Shown here one piece after another: positions 10,448 to 20,675 of a stretch of 64,000 nucleotides of DNA; the stretch's first letter is position 1; the number at the start of each line of letters is the position of its first letter. Origin of the DNA: Lachancea mirantina (lineage: Eukaryota > Ascomycota > Saccharomycetes > Saccharomycetales > Saccharomycetaceae). The stretch covers positions 682,001-746,000 of the forward strand of contig LT598467.1 of NCBI GenBank assembly GCA_900074745.1, in the 5' to 3' direction. Both the position numbers and the translations under genes were made by a program. The notes below the pieces were generated by a model. The model was not told the origin of the DNA. It did not search any database and saw only the letters and a list, made by a program, of their open reading frames with translations.

Positions 10448-12100
10448 ATGAGTTTAGTGCACGTTATCGACGTTGAAAGTGGAAATTTGCAGTCTTTGAC
10501 GAATGCATTGGAATATCTGGGGTATGAGGTGCGTCTAATCAAAGTTGCGAGCGACCCTGCATTGAGTCAGGCATCTAAATTGATTTTACCGGGAGTTGGT
10601 AACTTTGGCCATTTTGTGGACAACCTTGTCTCGCGTGGGTTTGAAAAGCCTTTACGTGATTATGTGGCCTCCAAAAAGCCTCTGATGGGTATCTGCGTCG
10701 GTCTACAAGCTTTGTTTACAGGTTCGGCGGAGTCTCCATCTAGTAAGGGTCTTGGCTTTATTAACCATGAGCTCACAAAATTCAGTGATGAAGAAAAGCC
10801 TGTGCCAGAGATCGGCTGGAACACATGCGAATCAGAGGCGCCTCTATTTGGACTTGACCCTTTAAAAAGATACTATTTCGTTCATTCATATGCGGCTATT
10901 CTAAATGAAGACGTGAAGTCTAGATTGGCCCTGGACGGTTGGAAGCTCGCAGTCGCAAAGTATGGATCCGAGGAGTTTGTTGCCGCGATGAGTAAAGATA
11001 ATGTGTTCGCAACGCAATTCCATCCGGAAAAGTCAGGAATGGCCGGTCTTGACATCATTGACAATTTTTTGAAAGACAAGCATCCGGTTATCAACCACTC
11101 AGCGGAAGAGAGCTCCTTACTCAGAAACGACTACTCCAATTACGGGTTGACTAGAAGAATAATCGCCTGTCTAGATGTTCGCACAAATGATCAAGGCGAC
11201 CTTGTTGTCACCAAGGGGGATCAATACGACGTTCGGGAAAAGTCAGAGAAGGGAAATGTCAGAAATCTTGGTAAACCTGTTGAATTGGCAGAAAAGTACT
11301 ACAAGCAAGGTGCCGATGAGGTCACATTTCTGAACATCACCAGCTTCAGAGACTGCCCACTCAGAGATGCTCCTATGGTTCAAGTTTTGAAGCTGGCGGC
11401 GAAGACAGTCTTTGTTCCACTTACCGTTGGTGGAGGTATAAAAGATGTCGTTGATGTTGATGGCACATTTGTGCCAGCTCTGCAAGTTGCTTCTCTTTAT
11501 TTCAGATCGGGGGCGGACAAAGTTTCTATCGGATCGGATGCAGTATACGCAGCGGAAAAATTTTATGGTCTTGGTGGACGAGGAGATGGCAGCTCTCCGA
11601 TCGAAACTATTTCCAAGGCTTACGGTGCTCAAGCAGTTGTGATTTCCGTAGATCCAAAGCGAGTTTACGTCGATGGGCCAGACGCAACGAAGCACAAAAC
11701 ATTTGAAACTAAGTTCCCAAGTAAAGATGGCCAGAAATGGTGTTGGTACCAGTGTACCGTCAGGGGAGGGAGAGAATCTCGGGATATAGGTGTTTGGGAG
11801 CTCACAAAAGCCTGCGAAGCGCTAGGTGCAGGTGAAGTTTTACTGAACTGCATTGACAAGGATGGGTCCAACTCAGGCTACGACCTTGAACTCATTAATC
11901 ACGTTAAAAGTGCGGTCAGAATTCCAGTCATAGCCTCGAGTGGCGCCGGAAACCCTAGACATTTCGAGGAAGCTTTCGAACAAACTGGGGCTGACGCTTG
12001 CTTGGGGGCTGGAATGTTCCACAGAAGTGAGTACACAGTAAAAGATGTAAAGGACTACCTTTTGAGTAAGGGTTTGAAAGTTAGGAAGGACGACTTGTGA
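10448..12100 (+). CDS. HIS7: Imidazole glycerol phosphate synthase (glutamine amidotransferase/cyclase)
   Basis: This bifunctional enzyme makes imidazole glycerol phosphate for histidine and AICAR for purine synthesis. The N-terminal glutaminase half (residues 1-205) carries the catalytic triad C83 (MGICVGLQ), H192 and E194 (QFHPEKSG), which releases ammonia. The C-terminal HisF-like barrel (about 235-550) begins RRIIACLDV with catalytic D243. The total of 550 residues matches the fused fungal enzyme (His7, 552). Fusion of HisH and HisF in one chain is normal for fungi. HIS7 follows ARO4, as in S. cerevisiae. Its 3' end faces SRM1. Confidence 0.97.
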   Translation: MSLVHVIDVESGNLQSLTNALEYLGYEVRLIKVASDPALSQASKLILPGVGNFGHFVDNLVSRGFEKPLRDYVASKKPLMGICVGLQALFTGSAESPSSKGLGFINHELTKFSDEEKPVPEIGWNTCESEAPLFGLDPLKRYYFVHSYAAILNEDVKSRLALDGWKLAVAKYGSEEFVAAMSKDNVFATQFHPEKSGMAGLDIIDNFLKDKHPVINHSAEESSLLRNDYSNYGLTRRIIACLDVRTNDQGDLVVTKGDQYDVREKSEKGNVRNLGKPVELAEKYYKQGADEVTFLNITSFRDCPLRDAPMVQVLKLAAKTVFVPLTVGGGIKDVVDVDGTFVPALQVASLYFRSGADKVSIGSDAVYAAEKFYGLGGRGDGSSPIETISKAYGAQAVVISVDPKRVYVDGPDATKHKTFETKFPSKDGQKWCWYQCTVRGGRESRDIGVWELTKACEALGAGEVLLNCIDKDGSNSGYDLELINHVKSAVRIPVIASSGAGNPRHFEEAFEQTGADACLGAGMFHRSEYTVKDVKDYLLSKGLKVRKDDL

Positions 12101-12351
12101 CCCCAGTGGAATATCGGAAAAGACCAACTGCTGAGTTACAGATGTTAGCGTTTAAAATTGAAAATATAAATGTTTATAGAGGTCTGATACCCACACAGGC
12201 TCATTTAATTCATTAAAGTGAAGAAATCCTTTTATAAACCCGCTTTTTTGGACGCACCACTCGAGCCTTACGATATTCGATATAGTTACACAGAGGAAAA
12301 ACGACTTATTCCGCATGCTTGATTAAAGCTTGTGCAATTGAACAAACGGAT

Positions 12352-13803
12352 TTAGTCATCATACTTATCAGCTCTTTTTTCTGCCTCGTCATCGCTCAAT
12401 TTCACGCCACCCGAGACAGAGAATTGACCGCCACCACCGACAAACATAATATTGTGATCTTGAGTAGCAGTGTTTTTTATTCTTGTAGGAGTCTCCACAT
12501 CTTCACCGGAAGGTCCCAAACCAACAGCATAGGTTTCACCAAATCCCCATGAAAAGACGATTCCGTCTTCAGATATAGCTAAAGAGTGGTGAGATCCTGC
12601 TGCAATACCCTTAAACAGAGGAACGTCCCGCAGCTGCGTTGGCAAAGGAACTGCTCTTGCCTTATCATGAGCGTCAATGTAGGTATAATCAGGAAGTTTA
12701 TCTTTAGCAATGCCGATTTCGAACATATCGAGACGACCGAAAGTGAAGAGCCTTCCATCTTCTGAAAGAACAAGGGAGTGGTGTTCACCTGCGGCAACCA
12801 TCTTCACCTTCACATCCTGTGGAAGTACCACTTCAGTAGGAATTGTCACTAAGGCGCCATCTTCGACCTCAGACGTCACACCGCACTGTCCGAACTGGTT
12901 AAGTCCCCAAGCGTAGAGTTTGCCTTCTCTTGTCAAGGCGAAAGAGTGGTTTTCACCAGAAGCAATGTACTTGACATTGTCTAGCCCAAACCCGCGAGGA
13001 TCAAGCGTTCTAAGACGAGAACGCTCAAGAATTTTTCTGCCCAGTTGGCCCTGCTGGCCATTGCCCCAAGTGTAAACAACGCCGAATTCATCGAGAAAAA
13101 GGATGTGATCCTTCCCTGGCGCAAGTTGGACAATTTTGGAATTAGAAAAGGGAGGAACTTTCCAAGGCTCTTTTTGAACCTGTATAGAGTCCTGGTAAAA
13201 ACCGAGAATACCTTCATTGCATCTGAAGGTACCCCATGCATAAACCTCACCACTGTCAAGCAGAGCACAGCTCAAATTGTCCGTTGCAGCGAGCTGAATT
13301 ACCTTGCTTTCATCGAGAGGTAAAGCGTCTGGCTGAAGCTTTGTGGGAGTGCTTTCCAAATCGTTGAGATCGCCATCTTCGTCATCGCTGCTGTTATCAG
13401 CGTCCATGTCCTTTAGTTGTTCATTGGCACCGGAGGTATCTCTTCCAAGAGCTCCAGAATCATTAGTACCCCAAGACCACACCGCATTTTTAGAATCAAG
13501 AGCCAAAACGTGCATGCCTCCTACAGCAAATGATACTATCTTGGCGTCTTCGCGGCCCAAATACGGGTTCAAACGAGGTCTTTTCACTTCCTTGTTTTTA
13601 GCCAAGGGCCCCAGACCAAGTTCGCACATGGATCCGGTCCCCCAGCAAAAGATGTCCATTGGTACCACCGACACATACATGTGCTTGAAATCATCCTGTG
13701 TGTTGATTTTACCATAATGCTTATTCAACGTAGAAACGAGATGTTTCCGCTGTTTTTTCGTCGGAGTAATCGCTGGACTGGCAGAACGCTTCGTCATTGT
13801 CAT
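12352..13803 (-). CDS. SRM1: Guanine nucleotide exchange factor for Ran/Gsp1 (RCC1 family)
   Basis: Srm1/Prp20 loads GTP onto the GTPase Gsp1 at chromatin and so sets the direction of nuclear transport. The 483-residue protein has the seven-bladed RCC1 propeller; repeats are marked by WGxG motifs such as CWGTGSMCELGLG, WGNGQQGQLG and WGLNQFGQCG. A basic N-terminal tail (KRSASPAITPTKKQRKH) resembles a nuclear localisation signal. Length equals S. cerevisiae Srm1 (482). The first ATG at 13803 is followed by a second Met two codons later, so either may be used. Its YGL097W position between HIS7 (YBR248C) and ENP1 (YBR247C) is a clear sign of pre-WGD interleaving. Confidence 0.96.
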   Translation of the reverse strand: MTMTKRSASPAITPTKKQRKHLVSTLNKHYGKINTQDDFKHMYVSVVPMDIFCWGTGSMCELGLGPLAKNKEVKRPRLNPYLGREDAKIVSFAVGGMHVLALDSKNAVWSWGTNDSGALGRDTSGANEQLKDMDADNSSDDEDGDLNDLESTPTKLQPDALPLDESKVIQLAATDNLSCALLDSGEVYAWGTFRCNEGILGFYQDSIQVQKEPWKVPPFSNSKIVQLAPGKDHILFLDEFGVVYTWGNGQQGQLGRKILERSRLRTLDPRGFGLDNVKYIASGENHSFALTREGKLYAWGLNQFGQCGVTSEVEDGALVTIPTEVVLPQDVKVKMVAAGEHHSLVLSEDGRLFTFGRLDMFEIGIAKDKLPDYTYIDAHDKARAVPLPTQLRDVPLFKGIAAGSHHSLAISEDGIVFSWGFGETYAVGLGPSGEDVETPTRIKNTATQDHNIMFVGGGGQFSVSGGVKLSDDEAEKRADKYDD

Positions 13804-14162
13804 TTTTAATACCTGTCAGTGGTCCTGAATCGTTCCTGTGAGCTTGTTGATCTCGTGTGATCTAGTGGTATTCGAGTAGTTTTCCTATGTTATTTTTCAG
13901 TTTCCAGAGCTCATCGCTGACTGAAGAACTTAAAAGTCACATGACTTTATCATACAAGACGAATTGTGTTCAAGATCCCTTCCCAAGTGAACCAAATATC
14001 GTCAAAATATGTCGAAATCCGACATTATTATCCTGTTTTCTGTGGGAGCACTTTCACGAGACCGCCCGTTTGTGTTTTTTAAATTTTGCTCTTTTTTGTC
14101 GTGTTTCACCAGGTGAAATTTCAAGCCCTTTGAATTTTCATTCTTTGATTTAGAACTTTAAG
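13804..14162. other. Divergent promoter SRM1 / secreted orphan
   Basis: This 359-base spacer contains the promoters of SRM1 and the orphan gene at 14163. It is AT-rich near 14080-14160, and I recognise no regulatory site in it. Confidence 0.5.
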
Positions 14163-15128
14163 ATGACATTTAAACCTAGCTCCCAAACAATCTCTCTCAA
14201 AGTTTCCTACCACCACCATCCATACGCCATGATGGGATCTTACACTCGTTTCATTATTTTTATACTGTCAATAAGCCTTGCCGGAGCTAGTTCTTTCGCC
14301 AGAGAAGCAGTTAGTGGCAAATTATCGCTGGCGACCTCTCCGTGGGTTTCTAAAGCGTCAGATTTCGACAAATGTGAGAATACCATACTGAAGGAGCTAA
14401 ACGGGATAGTCGACAGTGCAGAGAGATTGCTGTACAATATGTTCCAAGCGGAGGCGACATACGACTCTGCTCGCGAAGTTTATGGTACCTGTCGTCAAAT
14501 AGAACAACAAGGTTTCGCCATTCAGAAACTTTTTTTGGATTTTCAAGAAGAAGCCAGTAAAGCAGGCAGCGAAGACTTGAATGCTGCAGTGGCACAGATC
14601 GCACGGTTTGTCAGTAAGACGCTGGAAACCGAGAGTCGAAATATCGTGCCTGCAGGTTTGCAAATTTCAGGAAACGAAGTGGCATTACTTCGCGCCACAC
14701 TTGTTAAAAACCTGATTCGAATTCAAAAAGCTTTAAGACAGACAGAAATTCAGTTGCAGGCAGCACTGAATTTTCATAAGCTTAAGGACCAAAAAATCGA
14801 TAATGTTACAATGGAGACAATACCAGACGCTACGGCGCTCGATGAGGACGCTGTTGGCGTCCTCATTGGGAATATTATCGCAGACAAGATTCACGAACTG
14901 GTCGTCGGAGGCGATCTACACACTGCAATCACGCAAATTGCGAACAGTTTCTGCGATTTGGGAGTACTTTTGACCGGGTATGCGACCGGGCTAGCCCTCT
15001 GCAATTTAGCTGGAGTGCCTGGCGCTGTTTTCTGCGGTATCTCCATCGTAGTCTGCAGTGGAGGTACCGTGGTGTTTTTCTGCCGTCTTTACAACAATCT
15101 GAATAAATTATTCAAGTCTTTAGCATGA
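14163..15128 (+). CDS. Unrecognised protein with signal peptide and hydrophobic C-terminal region
   Basis: I do not recognise this 321-residue protein. Translation from the second in-frame ATG pair (14229, residues 23-24) gives a clear signal peptide with core FIIFILSISLAGASSFA, so that start is more likely than 14163. The middle (about residues 65-215) is predicted by eye to be helical, rich in Ala, Leu, Gln and Glu, without membrane segments. The last 60 residues hold glycine- and cysteine-rich hydrophobic stretches (LGVLLTGYATGLALCNLAG and VFCGISIVVCSGGTVVFF) that could span or insert into a membrane. The protein ends with a short basic tail. Both flanking genes, SRM1 and ENP1, belong to the ancestral order, while this gene has no counterpart I know. 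It is probably lineage-specific. Function unknown. Confidence 0.7.
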   Translation: MTFKPSSQTISLKVSYHHHPYAMMGSYTRFIIFILSISLAGASSFAREAVSGKLSLATSPWVSKASDFDKCENTILKELNGIVDSAERLLYNMFQAEATYDSAREVYGTCRQIEQQGFAIQKLFLDFQEEASKAGSEDLNAAVAQIARFVSKTLETESRNIVPAGLQISGNEVALLRATLVKNLIRIQKALRQTEIQLQAALNFHKLKDQKIDNVTMETIPDATALDEDAVGVLIGNIIADKIHELVVGGDLHTAITQIANSFCDLGVLLTGYATGLALCNLAGVPGAVFCGISIVVCSGGTVVFFCRLYNNLNKLFKSLA

Positions 15129-15282
15129 AGACGGTTTTAACAAGAAGAATCTAAAAGGCGGGCGGGAGAGAGACATATAGGAAGGTGCGGATGAGAGAAA
15201 GATATATTAGCTATCAATCTGCTAATGCTTTGAATTTTGGTGATCTGAGTGGTGTGCGTTTTTCTTTTTCCGGCGCGCTAAC

Positions 15283-15292
15283 GAAAAATTTT
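15283..15292 (+). promoter_or_regulatory. RRPE element (GAAAAATTTT) upstream of ENP1
   Basis: This ribosomal RNA processing element lies about 95 bases before the ENP1 ATG, paired with a PAC site 25 bases further on. The RRPE-PAC order is typical of ribosome biogenesis genes. Confidence 0.7.
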
Positions 15293-15316
15293 AGTAAAAA
15301 TATGTAAAGATGAGAT

Positions 15317-15324
15317 GCGATGAG
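15317..15324 (+). promoter_or_regulatory. PAC element (GCGATGAG) upstream of ENP1
   Basis: A perfect PAC core lies 63 bases before the ENP1 ATG. In yeasts PAC is bound by Dot6/Tod6, which repress ribosome biogenesis genes in poor conditions. Confidence 0.75.
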
Positions 15325-15386
15325 CTAGAAAACTGAGTTTTGTAGAGCAGCTAATAGGTTAACAGGGTCGTTAATATTGTATTCCA

Positions 15387-16793
15387 ATGGGCAGAGCGAC
15401 TAGTGGAAGGGCGAGAAAACAAAGACATGATCCCCTTTTGAAGGACTTGGACTCTATTGAAGGAAAATTGAAGAAGAAGTCTTCGCAGAAGAATGGAGAC
15501 AGGGACGACGATGAGGACGAAGAATATGTCGATGCATCGTCTTCGAGAAAAATTCTGAGCCTTGCCAAGCAGCAACAGCAGGAAATTGAGGAGGAAGAAG
15601 GTCAGGATGGTGAAAATGACCGTGAAAATATGACCAGATTTCGGTTTTCGCAGACTTCGGCTGATGACGACGACGACGACGACGAAGACGAAGAGCAAGA
15701 GAGGGATAACATATCTGATTTCGCCCCCGAAGAAGGCGACGAAGAATTTGAGGAGGAGGTGATAGAGATCGACGAAGGAGATGCCGCCATGTTTGAAGAT
15801 TACTTCAAGAAATCCACTGACTTCAACTCGGACTTTCAGAGCTACAATTTGGCCGATAAAATCATGGCTTCGATTCGCGAAAAAGAGATGAAATTGAACA
15901 CTGATAGTGGAGCCTCGATCTCCAACTCTTCTGTACGTCCAGAACAAGGTGTTGCGTTGCCTCCGAAAGTAATCCAAGCGTACACGACCGTTGGCACAAT
16001 TTTGAAAACTTGGACGCACGGGAAGCTTCCAAAACTTTTTAAAGTGATTCCCTCGCTCAGAAATTGGCAAGACGTCCTTTACGTGACAAATCCTGACGAA
16101 TGGTCACCACATGTCGTATATGAAGGAACAAAGCTTTTCGTGTCCAACTTGTCTGCGAAAGAAGCGCAAAAATTCGTTAGTGCGGTGCTGCTAGAGAGAT
16201 TTCGCGAAAACATCGAGACAAGCGAAGACCACTCGTTGAATTACCATTTATATCGGGCCGTTAAAAAGTCCTTATACAAGCCTAGCGCTTTTTTCAAGGG
16301 ATTTCTTTTCCCTCTCGTTGAGGGAGGTTGCAACGTGCGAGAAGCTACCATTGCAGGAAGTGTTTTGGCCAAGATCTCTGTTCCAGCATTGCACTCTTCT
16401 GCGGCTCTAAGTTACCTTTTAAGACTACCATTCTCGCCTGCCACAACAGTTTTCATTAAGATTCTTCTAGAGAAGAAATATGCTTTGCCTTATCAGACAG
16501 TGGACGAATGTGTTTATTACTTCATGAGATTCAGAATACTGTCCGACGGTAGCAACGGAGACGACGGCACTAGAGTGCTACCGGTGGTATGGCATAAAGC
16601 TTTCTTGTGTTTCGCTCAACGCTATAAGAACGATATAACGCAAGATCAAAGGGACTTTTTGTTAGAAACGGTTCGACAGCGCGGCCACAAGGCAATTGGA
16701 CCTGAAATAAGACGTGAATTACTTGCTGGGCAAAGTAGAGAATTTGTCAGCCCCGAGGTTCACGAGGATGGGCTCATGATCGACGTGCAGTAA
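15387..16793 (+). CDS. ENP1: Bystin-family ribosome biogenesis factor
   Basis: Enp1 is needed for 18S rRNA maturation and 40S assembly in the nucleolus and travels with late pre-40S particles. The 468-residue protein begins MGRATSGRARKQRHDPL, the typical basic bystin start. A strongly acidic region follows at residues 35-135, encoded partly by a GAC/GAA repeat near 15660-15700. The helical bystin domain covers about residues 180-460, with motifs such as LPKLFKVIPSLRNWQDVLY and LPVVWHKAFLCFAQRYK. S. cerevisiae Enp1 has 483 residues. The position matches YBR247C. RRPE and PAC elements upstream fit co-regulation with the ribosome biogenesis set. Confidence 0.96.
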   Translation: MGRATSGRARKQRHDPLLKDLDSIEGKLKKKSSQKNGDRDDDEDEEYVDASSSRKILSLAKQQQQEIEEEEGQDGENDRENMTRFRFSQTSADDDDDDDEDEEQERDNISDFAPEEGDEEFEEEVIEIDEGDAAMFEDYFKKSTDFNSDFQSYNLADKIMASIREKEMKLNTDSGASISNSSVRPEQGVALPPKVIQAYTTVGTILKTWTHGKLPKLFKVIPSLRNWQDVLYVTNPDEWSPHVVYEGTKLFVSNLSAKEAQKFVSAVLLERFRENIETSEDHSLNYHLYRAVKKSLYKPSAFFKGFLFPLVEGGCNVREATIAGSVLAKISVPALHSSAALSYLLRLPFSPATTVFIKILLEKKYALPYQTVDECVYYFMRFRILSDGSNGDDGTRVLPVVWHKAFLCFAQRYKNDITQDQRDFLLETVRQRGHKAIGPEIRRELLAGQSREFVSPEVHEDGLMIDVQ

Positions 16794-17507
16794 TGCGAAT
16801 GAGAAGCCTTTTAACTTCGTGAAAGGCGGTCGCTGCTGGAAAACAGTCGCCGTTTTTCCACTACGAATGGTAAATGTACTTAAGACCAGTCACCATATAA
16901 CGTTGTGAATTTCTAAGGTGTGATAATGATATCGTTGACCGAAGCTATTTGTTTCAGGCTCAGCCAACAAGCAGCATCACAACAATAAATTTTTAATTCT
17001 TGTTTCTGGCGCAAATAATACAGGACATGTATACAAGTTACCAATTCTCATAGAACACATTGTATAAATAAGTTGATATCTCAAGAGTAATCGATAGAAG
17101 TAATAAGCTGTTGTAAAATTGTCATGTTAAGGATTTGTCGCATAATCAAGAAATTTTCCAAATCTCGTTGCAATCCGAACCCGATGTTTGCTGAAGAGCA
17201 ATAAACAGATGCACATCTTTACATTGATTAACTATATCTGCATTACGAGGAGCCTTGGATTTTGCTCGAAAAATGCCAGTTGGCTCAGATTGATTAAGCC
17301 TACTTTTCATTGTGAATTAAATAGCTAATGAGCAAGGTGTTAAGTGATAGTGGTTTCGCTGATAAGAATTGATTAACTTATATATGTTCACCGTGCTTGG
17401 AGACTAACAAACTCAAGCCATTTAAAGACATACTTTAACACTACAAGCGGGACAAATCGTACTTAGTCTCAATGACAAGCATCTAGAACCGTTTTGGATG
17501 TTGAAGT
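16794..17507. other. AT-rich spacer: ENP1 3' region and transporter promoter
   Basis: This 714-base spacer between two rightward genes is AT-rich in 16980-17120. I see no gene, tRNA or clear repeat. The AT-rich part could hold a replication origin, but no exact consensus was found. Confidence 0.45.
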
Positions 17508-19214
17508 ATGGTTGGTCTTAATACGCATCATGCTACCGGGACAGAACTTTCCGTTGATGGACAGCAATATATAAGCGATACAGATAATTTTGAGATAGAA
17601 GATGTGGGCGAAGTCGAAGCAGATGATTTGGAATTGGATTTGCGGGATCCCGAAACGTTTCCCTTAATTTTGACATCCCTTTGGATGAATACCGCGTTGT
17701 GCGCATTGGATGGTACGATTGTCTCGACGACGATGAATGAGATAGCGTCGCGATATCAAAAGGCTTCGCTGGTGACTTGGGTGGCGACTGCTTACATGCT
17801 CAGTACATGCTCGGTTCAGCCGTTGTACGGTAAGATAAGTGATATTGTGGGTCGCAGGAAATGTCTTTTGTTTGCGGAAATTGTATTTACAGTTGGAATT
17901 GCACTTTGCGGGCTATCAAGCTCGCTTGAGGGGCTTATCGTAGCGAGAGCCATTAGTGGGATTGGTGGTTCGGGTCTGGGAGCGATGTGTAACATCATTC
18001 TGTCAGATATGGCGCCGTTATCGGAAAGGTCGGTTTACATGGGATGGGGATCCGTGATTTGGGGGTGTGCACAGAGTATAGGAGGTCCATTAGGTGGTGC
18101 ATTGCTTACATGGTTTGGTATTCGCGGCCTCTTCGTTGTACAATTACCGTTTTGTCTGTGGAGTATCTATTTAACCACTAAGCACATTTTTGATTCACCG
18201 GGCGTCGCAAAAGGTTCCTGGCGTGATATTGATTTCAAAGGCAGTATTTTCCTCATGGGAGCTATCGCTTCCTTCATATTTTCTTGTACAGTTCGCGGGC
18301 CAGCAAACAACACATCGCTGTTGTTCAATCAAGCCTTCACAATCGCGCTGACAATAGCGTTCTCAGCGGGTTTCATTTATGTCGAGAAAAACAACACTAA
18401 GCAAAGCATACTGCCCATGTCTGTTTTGAAGGGATCGCTGGGTCTGGTTGGTTTCATATTCGGACTCTCGTCGATGCTAGGTTACGTCGGGTTATACATT
18501 GTGCCCTTGTATCTGCAACTTGTGTGGGGTTCCAGTATCACGAAATCTGGAGGTTACGTGGTTTACGCTGTAATATCGACTTCGGCAGGATCCTTTGTGT
18601 GTGGCTGGTTCTTGAGAAAGTTCACCGATGCGAGCCGACAAAGCACATTAAACAACGCCGGATTAATGCTAGTGTTTACGACTCTAATTGGTGTTTTAGG
18701 TTGTTCTTTAATGCTTAAGTTTCTTATACAGATCGAGCCTGGCATCGGGGAAAACCAAGGCATTTCTGCATCGCAGAGATTTTGGTTCATTACTGGTTTC
18801 ATTATCATGGGGTTGACTCAAGGTTGCCAAAGTGTTTCTGTCATGCTATACAACGTAGCAAAGGTGGGCAAAAAAGGTCAAGCAGCTTCAACCAGCGTGA
18901 CCTTCCTGTCGAGATCACTTGGAAATGTATTAGGAGTCTCTTTGGCGTTAGGAATATTCACTTCGTCATTGAAGCGCGAATTAAATGAATTTTTAGCCGG
19001 TGACAACCCAGAACTATATTTCAAATTGATCGAGAATAGTGCGTCGGTCAGAACTTTTTTAATTCCCACACAGCAGATGTTGCAAATCCTCCTGATATTT
19101 AAGGACGCGCTGGTCAAAGCCTTCTTGCCATGCATCCTTTGCAATATATTAAGTGTCATCACTGCATGGTCCCTCTACAGCGTTGTAGTGCGTTCGAGAC
19201 GCCAGAAACGCTGA
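17508..19214 (+). CDS. Major facilitator transporter, DHA2/VBA type (14 membrane segments)
   Basis: This 568-residue protein is a drug:H+ antiporter-2 type transporter, the family that includes the vacuolar basic amino acid transporters Vba1-Vba5. The N-terminal tail is acidic (about 45 residues). The first membrane segments carry ALDGTIVSTTMNEIAS and ATAYMLSTCSVQPLYGK, followed by the loop motif GKISDIVGRRK. Motif C appears in GGSGLGAMCNIILSDM and GGPLGGALLTW. About 14 hydrophobic segments can be counted. Vba1 (562) and Vba5 (582) are closest in length. Substrate and membrane cannot be read from sequence. It interrupts the ancestral run between ENP1 and USE1, so it is probably an insertion. 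Its stop is only 23 bases from that of USE1. Confidence 0.85.
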   Translation: MVGLNTHHATGTELSVDGQQYISDTDNFEIEDVGEVEADDLELDLRDPETFPLILTSLWMNTALCALDGTIVSTTMNEIASRYQKASLVTWVATAYMLSTCSVQPLYGKISDIVGRRKCLLFAEIVFTVGIALCGLSSSLEGLIVARAISGIGGSGLGAMCNIILSDMAPLSERSVYMGWGSVIWGCAQSIGGPLGGALLTWFGIRGLFVVQLPFCLWSIYLTTKHIFDSPGVAKGSWRDIDFKGSIFLMGAIASFIFSCTVRGPANNTSLLFNQAFTIALTIAFSAGFIYVEKNNTKQSILPMSVLKGSLGLVGFIFGLSSMLGYVGLYIVPLYLQLVWGSSITKSGGYVVYAVISTSAGSFVCGWFLRKFTDASRQSTLNNAGLMLVFTTLIGVLGCSLMLKFLIQIEPGIGENQGISASQRFWFITGFIIMGLTQGCQSVSVMLYNVAKVGKKGQAASTSVTFLSRSLGNVLGVSLALGIFTSSLKRELNEFLAGDNPELYFKLIENSASVRTFLIPTQQMLQILLIFKDALVKAFLPCILCNILSVITAWSLYSVVVRSRRQKR

Positions 19215-19237
19215 TAGTGAAGTACAGCACAGAAAAC

Positions 19238-20032
19238 TCACATTTTAGGAAATATTTTGACAATCATATAGGTTAACAGTAGACCCACAATCATGAATAA
19301 GATACATCCCAGGTAAAAAAGAAGACCGAATTTGGAGTTGTGATACTTCTTGAGCTTTCCACCCAATGTAGACAAACTCTTTGAAGTCGTCTGTAGACCA
19401 ATTTCTGTCGCCTTCAACACCGTGGTATCTTCTTGAAGAGCGGTTTGAAAAGCCGCGGCGCCTTGTCGCAGACTCGAAACGAGCTGCGTCATGTCTCCAA
19501 TCAGCTCTTCTTGCATACTGTTTTGCACCTGCATGGCTTTTTCCACGGTTTCTTCAGAGCCATCTTGAGCCACGCTGAGATTCTTGTTCTTCCCGAGAAG
19601 TCGACTCCGCAGTTCCGCCAGCGAAGATTCATCGCCAGAACCATTTTTTGCAATCAGTTCTAGTTCTTCTTCTTCCTCCTTATTAACTGTATCATCCACT
19701 GCATCAAAATCTACACTGTATTTCTTCTTCCTCTGTTGTGACGATATATCGTGCTGTCTCTTCAGTTCTTGCAGGGTCGCACTATTCTTTGAAAAAGCAT
19801 TATATTCGACATTAGCCAGTTGCTTCTGCCAGTCAACTGGGAGACTGTTGTTCTTCTGACCGGACGTTTGCTGCTCGATGGCCTTTTGCCTTACTATATT
19901 TAAATCGCTAAGTGCTTTGTTGGTGATCAAAAACTCAACAAACGCATCTGTTTGACCTAGACTCTGTTCAAGGTCTTGTTGCAACAGCGTACCGATTCGC
20001 TCACAGTCGCTCCCATTAAATGCCTCTGTCAT
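19238..20032 (-). CDS. USE1: ER SNARE of Golgi-to-ER retrograde traffic
   Basis: Use1 is a Qc-type SNARE on the ER membrane that acts with Ufe1, Sec20 and Sec22 when COPI vesicles fuse. The 264-residue protein is tail-anchored: a helical SNARE-like region (about residues 160-235) precedes one C-terminal membrane segment LLFYLGCILFMIVGLLLTYM. The last few residues (KIFPKM) would lie in the ER lumen. The N-terminal half contains an acidic coiled region (NKEEEEELELIAKN). S. cerevisiae Use1 is 245 residues, and the YGL098W position after YGL097W supports the call. It converges with the VBA-type transporter and diverges from CPS1. Confidence 0.9.
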   Translation of the reverse strand: MTEAFNGSDCERIGTLLQQDLEQSLGQTDAFVEFLITNKALSDLNIVRQKAIEQQTSGQKNNSLPVDWQKQLANVEYNAFSKNSATLQELKRQHDISSQQRKKKYSVDFDAVDDTVNKEEEEELELIAKNGSGDESSLAELRSRLLGKNKNLSVAQDGSEETVEKAMQVQNSMQEELIGDMTQLVSSLRQGAAAFQTALQEDTTVLKATEIGLQTTSKSLSTLGGKLKKYHNSKFGLLFYLGCILFMIVGLLLTYMIVKIFPKM

Positions 20033-20675
20033 TATGAGAATGTTTCGATTCAGAGCGTTGTATTGGGTTTTTCATTTATAGCACACTCTTTGCATAATTA
20101 ACTCTAGATGAGATCATCATCAAATCAAGGACATATAAAGACAACAAATAATAGATCCTGTAGATGTCCATCGAAGGGGCTTTGAGGGAAGATGGTTCTG
20201 GGACAGCTTTTATTCAACATGTATAAATAATGCCGTTGATTTGACGGAGAAACGGCTGATGTGCGCCACATTAGGACATGCGATGATCTTGGCCTGAATA
20301 CAGTGAATGTATTCAATAAGACAGGATAAGCAAGCGATTTGGAATCTAGGAAGGTGAAATATTAACTGGGCCTTGACGAGATAGATGAGTTTATCGGGGT
20401 TTTGATAATCGTTCGAATGGAAGCGATCCTATGACATTTCAGCAGCACTGGAACTATTAGCTGGTGACAAGATAGAGTTGTTTTGAAGCGGATAGCTGTC
20501 TTAGCGTAAAGAGACAAATTGGCCCTTCAACTGACTCGACCGACGTTTTTGGCGCTGCGTAGCTGCATTCGTTGTGTAACAAGCCGTGCATACGAATGGC
20601 TGCATAGGTGAGATATAAATCCGCTACAGAACTGACCTTCAACACTGAACTAACTGATCTGCAAGAACCAAAAAA
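20033..20675. other. Divergent promoter USE1 / CPS1
   Basis: This 643-base spacer separates the USE1 and CPS1 starts. GATA-type sites (GATAAG at 20325-20330, reversed GATAA at 20391-20395) suggest nitrogen catabolite control of CPS1. Nothing else is recognised. Confidence 0.5.
20325..20330 (+). promoter_or_regulatory. GATAAG site upstream of CPS1
   Basis: A canonical GATA-factor site (Gln3/Gat1) lies about 350 bases before CPS1, with a reversed GATAA 60 bases further on. CPS1 responds to nitrogen source in S. cerevisiae. Confidence 0.45.
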
